From Thauera sp. 2A1 (lineage in GTDB: Bacteria; Pseudomonadota; Gammaproteobacteria; Burkholderiales; Rhodocyclaceae): a stretch of DNA of 64,000 nucleotides. Under the pieces are notes generated by a model that searched no databases, was not told the DNA's origin, and was given only the letters and a program-made list of their open reading frames with translations. The position numbers and the translations under genes are program-made. Positions 63,301 through 64,000 of the stretch are shown here, piece after piece (position 1 is the stretch's first letter; each line of letters opens with the position of its first letter). The DNA lies in assembly GCF_009469595.2 (NCBI RefSeq), contig NZ_SSXV01000017.1, positions 1 to 64,000 on the forward strand, written 5' to 3'.

Positions 63301-64000
63301 TCAGGAGAAGCGATCCGCGACCAGCGCAGGCGCGGGCGGCGTCTTCCCGGACACAGTGAGCACCTCGACGCCCGTCTCGGTGACGAGCACGGTGTGCTCG
63401 AACTGCGCCGACAGGCTACGGTCCTTGGTGACGATCGTCCAGCCGTCCGGCAGTTCCGAAATGGCCGCCTTGCCGGCGTTGATCATCGGTTCAATGGTGA
63501 AGATCATGCCGGGCTTCAATTCAACGCCGGTTCCCGCCTTGCCGTAGTGCAGCACTTGCGGCTCCTCGTGGAACTTGCGCCCGATGCCGTGGCCACAGAA
63601 CTCGCGCACCACCGAAAAGCCGCTGCCTTCCGCATGCTTCTGGATCGCGGCGCCGATATCGCCGAGATGGCCGCCCGGCCTGACCGCGGCAATGCCCAGC
63701 CACATGCACTCGTAGGTGACCTGCGTCAGGCGCTTGGCGATGATGCTGGCGTCGCTGCCGACGATGAAGGTGCGGCTGGTATCACCGTGATACTCGTCCT
63801 TGATGACGGTGATGTCGAGATTGACGATGTCGCCCTTCTTGAGCACCTTGTCGCCCGGAATTCCATGGCAAACCTGATGGTTGATCGAGGTGCAGATCGA
63901 CTTCGGGAAAGGGGTGTAGCCGGGTGGGGCATAGTGCAGCGGCGCCGGAATCACCTGCTGCACATTGACCATGTATTCGTGGCAGAGGCGGTCGAGTTCG
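63301..64000 (-). CDS. map: Map, methionine aminopeptidase type I (partial, cut by window edge)
   Basis: At least 232 residues are inside the window; the N-terminus continues past 64000 in the same frame (ELDRLCHEYM before the first in-window Met). Removes the initiator Met from nascent proteins. Metal ligands are seen in NLDITVIKDEYHGDTSRTF (two Asp), GHGIGRKFHEEP (His), FTIEPMI (Glu) and QFEHTVLVTE (Glu region). Downstream neighbour glnD is typical; rpsB-tsf are expected beyond the edge but not visible. Confidence 0.95.
   Translation of the reverse strand, partial: ELDRLCHEYMVNVQQVIPAPLHYAPPGYTPFPKSICTSINHQVCHGIPGDKVLKKGDIVNLDITVIKDEYHGDTSRTFIVGSDASIIAKRLTQVTYECMWLGIAAVRPGGHLGDIGAAIQKHAEGSGFSVVREFCGHGIGRKFHEEPQVLHYGKAGTGVELKPGMIFTIEPMINAGKAAISELPDGWTIVTKDRSLSAQFEHTVLVTETGVEVLTVSGKTPPAPALVADRFS

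Noticed and set aside
61685..63547. Long open frame antisense to glnD, crossing into map
   Set aside because: Spans two certain genes on the other strand and shows no family motif.

Overview
The window is a compact, GC-rich chromosomal segment. Gene content and order point to a betaproteobacterium, most likely Rhodocyclales (Thauera/Azoarcus-like): zipA with smc and ligA, a lexA-imuA-imuB operon with a CTGT-N8-ACAG SOS box, a full isc operon, pilU between dap genes, and S-methyl-5'-thioinosine phosphorylase. This placement is inferred from protein character and synteny, not from a search. I recognise no rRNA, tRNA, insertion sequence, integrase or CRISPR array, and no gap between genes exceeds about 230 bases.

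Layout. 1-3.1 kb: SOS mutagenesis operon lexA-imuA-imuB (minus strand) plus a cut-off gene at the left edge. 3.1-9.3 kb: zinc alcohol dehydrogenase, Bcp peroxiredoxin, SlyD, a fused two-cassette peptide ABC ATPase and MltD. 9.3-12.1 kb: gloB diverging from a YafS-like methyltransferase, rnhA and dnaQ, the same neighbourhood as in E. coli. 12.1-16.3 kb: spermidine-synthase-like protein, mutS, suhB. 16.4-25.4 kb: trmJ, cysE, then iscR, a second cysteine desulfurase, iscS, iscU, iscA, hscB, hscA, fdx, iscX, then glutathione peroxidase. IscR-type boxes lie before both cysE and iscR, so cysteine supply and Fe-S assembly may be co-regulated. 25.4-31.5 kb (minus): lone response regulator, prmB, dapE, pilU, dapD, dapC. 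31.6-39.3 kb (plus): smc, zipA, ligA, galU, ending in a strong terminator that faces the terminator of typA. 41.5 kb: S-methyl-5'-thioinosine phosphorylase.

The unusual part is 42.3-60.0 kb. It is one unbroken minus-strand series of 15 genes, most overlapping or nearly touching, and reads as a Tad/Flp pilus operon. In transcription order it has: Flp pilin, an apolipoprotein N-acyltransferase (Lnt) paralogue, a TadG-like protein, a TadE-like pseudopilin, an unknown exported protein, a 65-aa mini-pseudopilin, RcpC/CpaB, the RcpA/CpaC secretin, an FHA-CpaF/TadA ATPase, TadB, TadC, a DUF192 protein, a second TadE-like protein, a 1720-aa signal-peptide-bearing RHS-repeat protein ending in a DUF2235/Tle1-type phospholipase domain, and a small Tat/lipobox lipoprotein. 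The RHS gene overlaps the TadE gene and has its own strong ribosome-binding site. The lipoprotein gene follows it by 10 bases, the usual place for an immunity gene. I propose a Tad-pilus-linked RHS-phospholipase toxin/immunity module, possibly served by the dedicated Lnt paralogue. This is the best candidate here for an undescribed system.

60.2-64 kb: a UPF0114/YqhA membrane protein (plus), then glnD and the cut-off map gene (minus).
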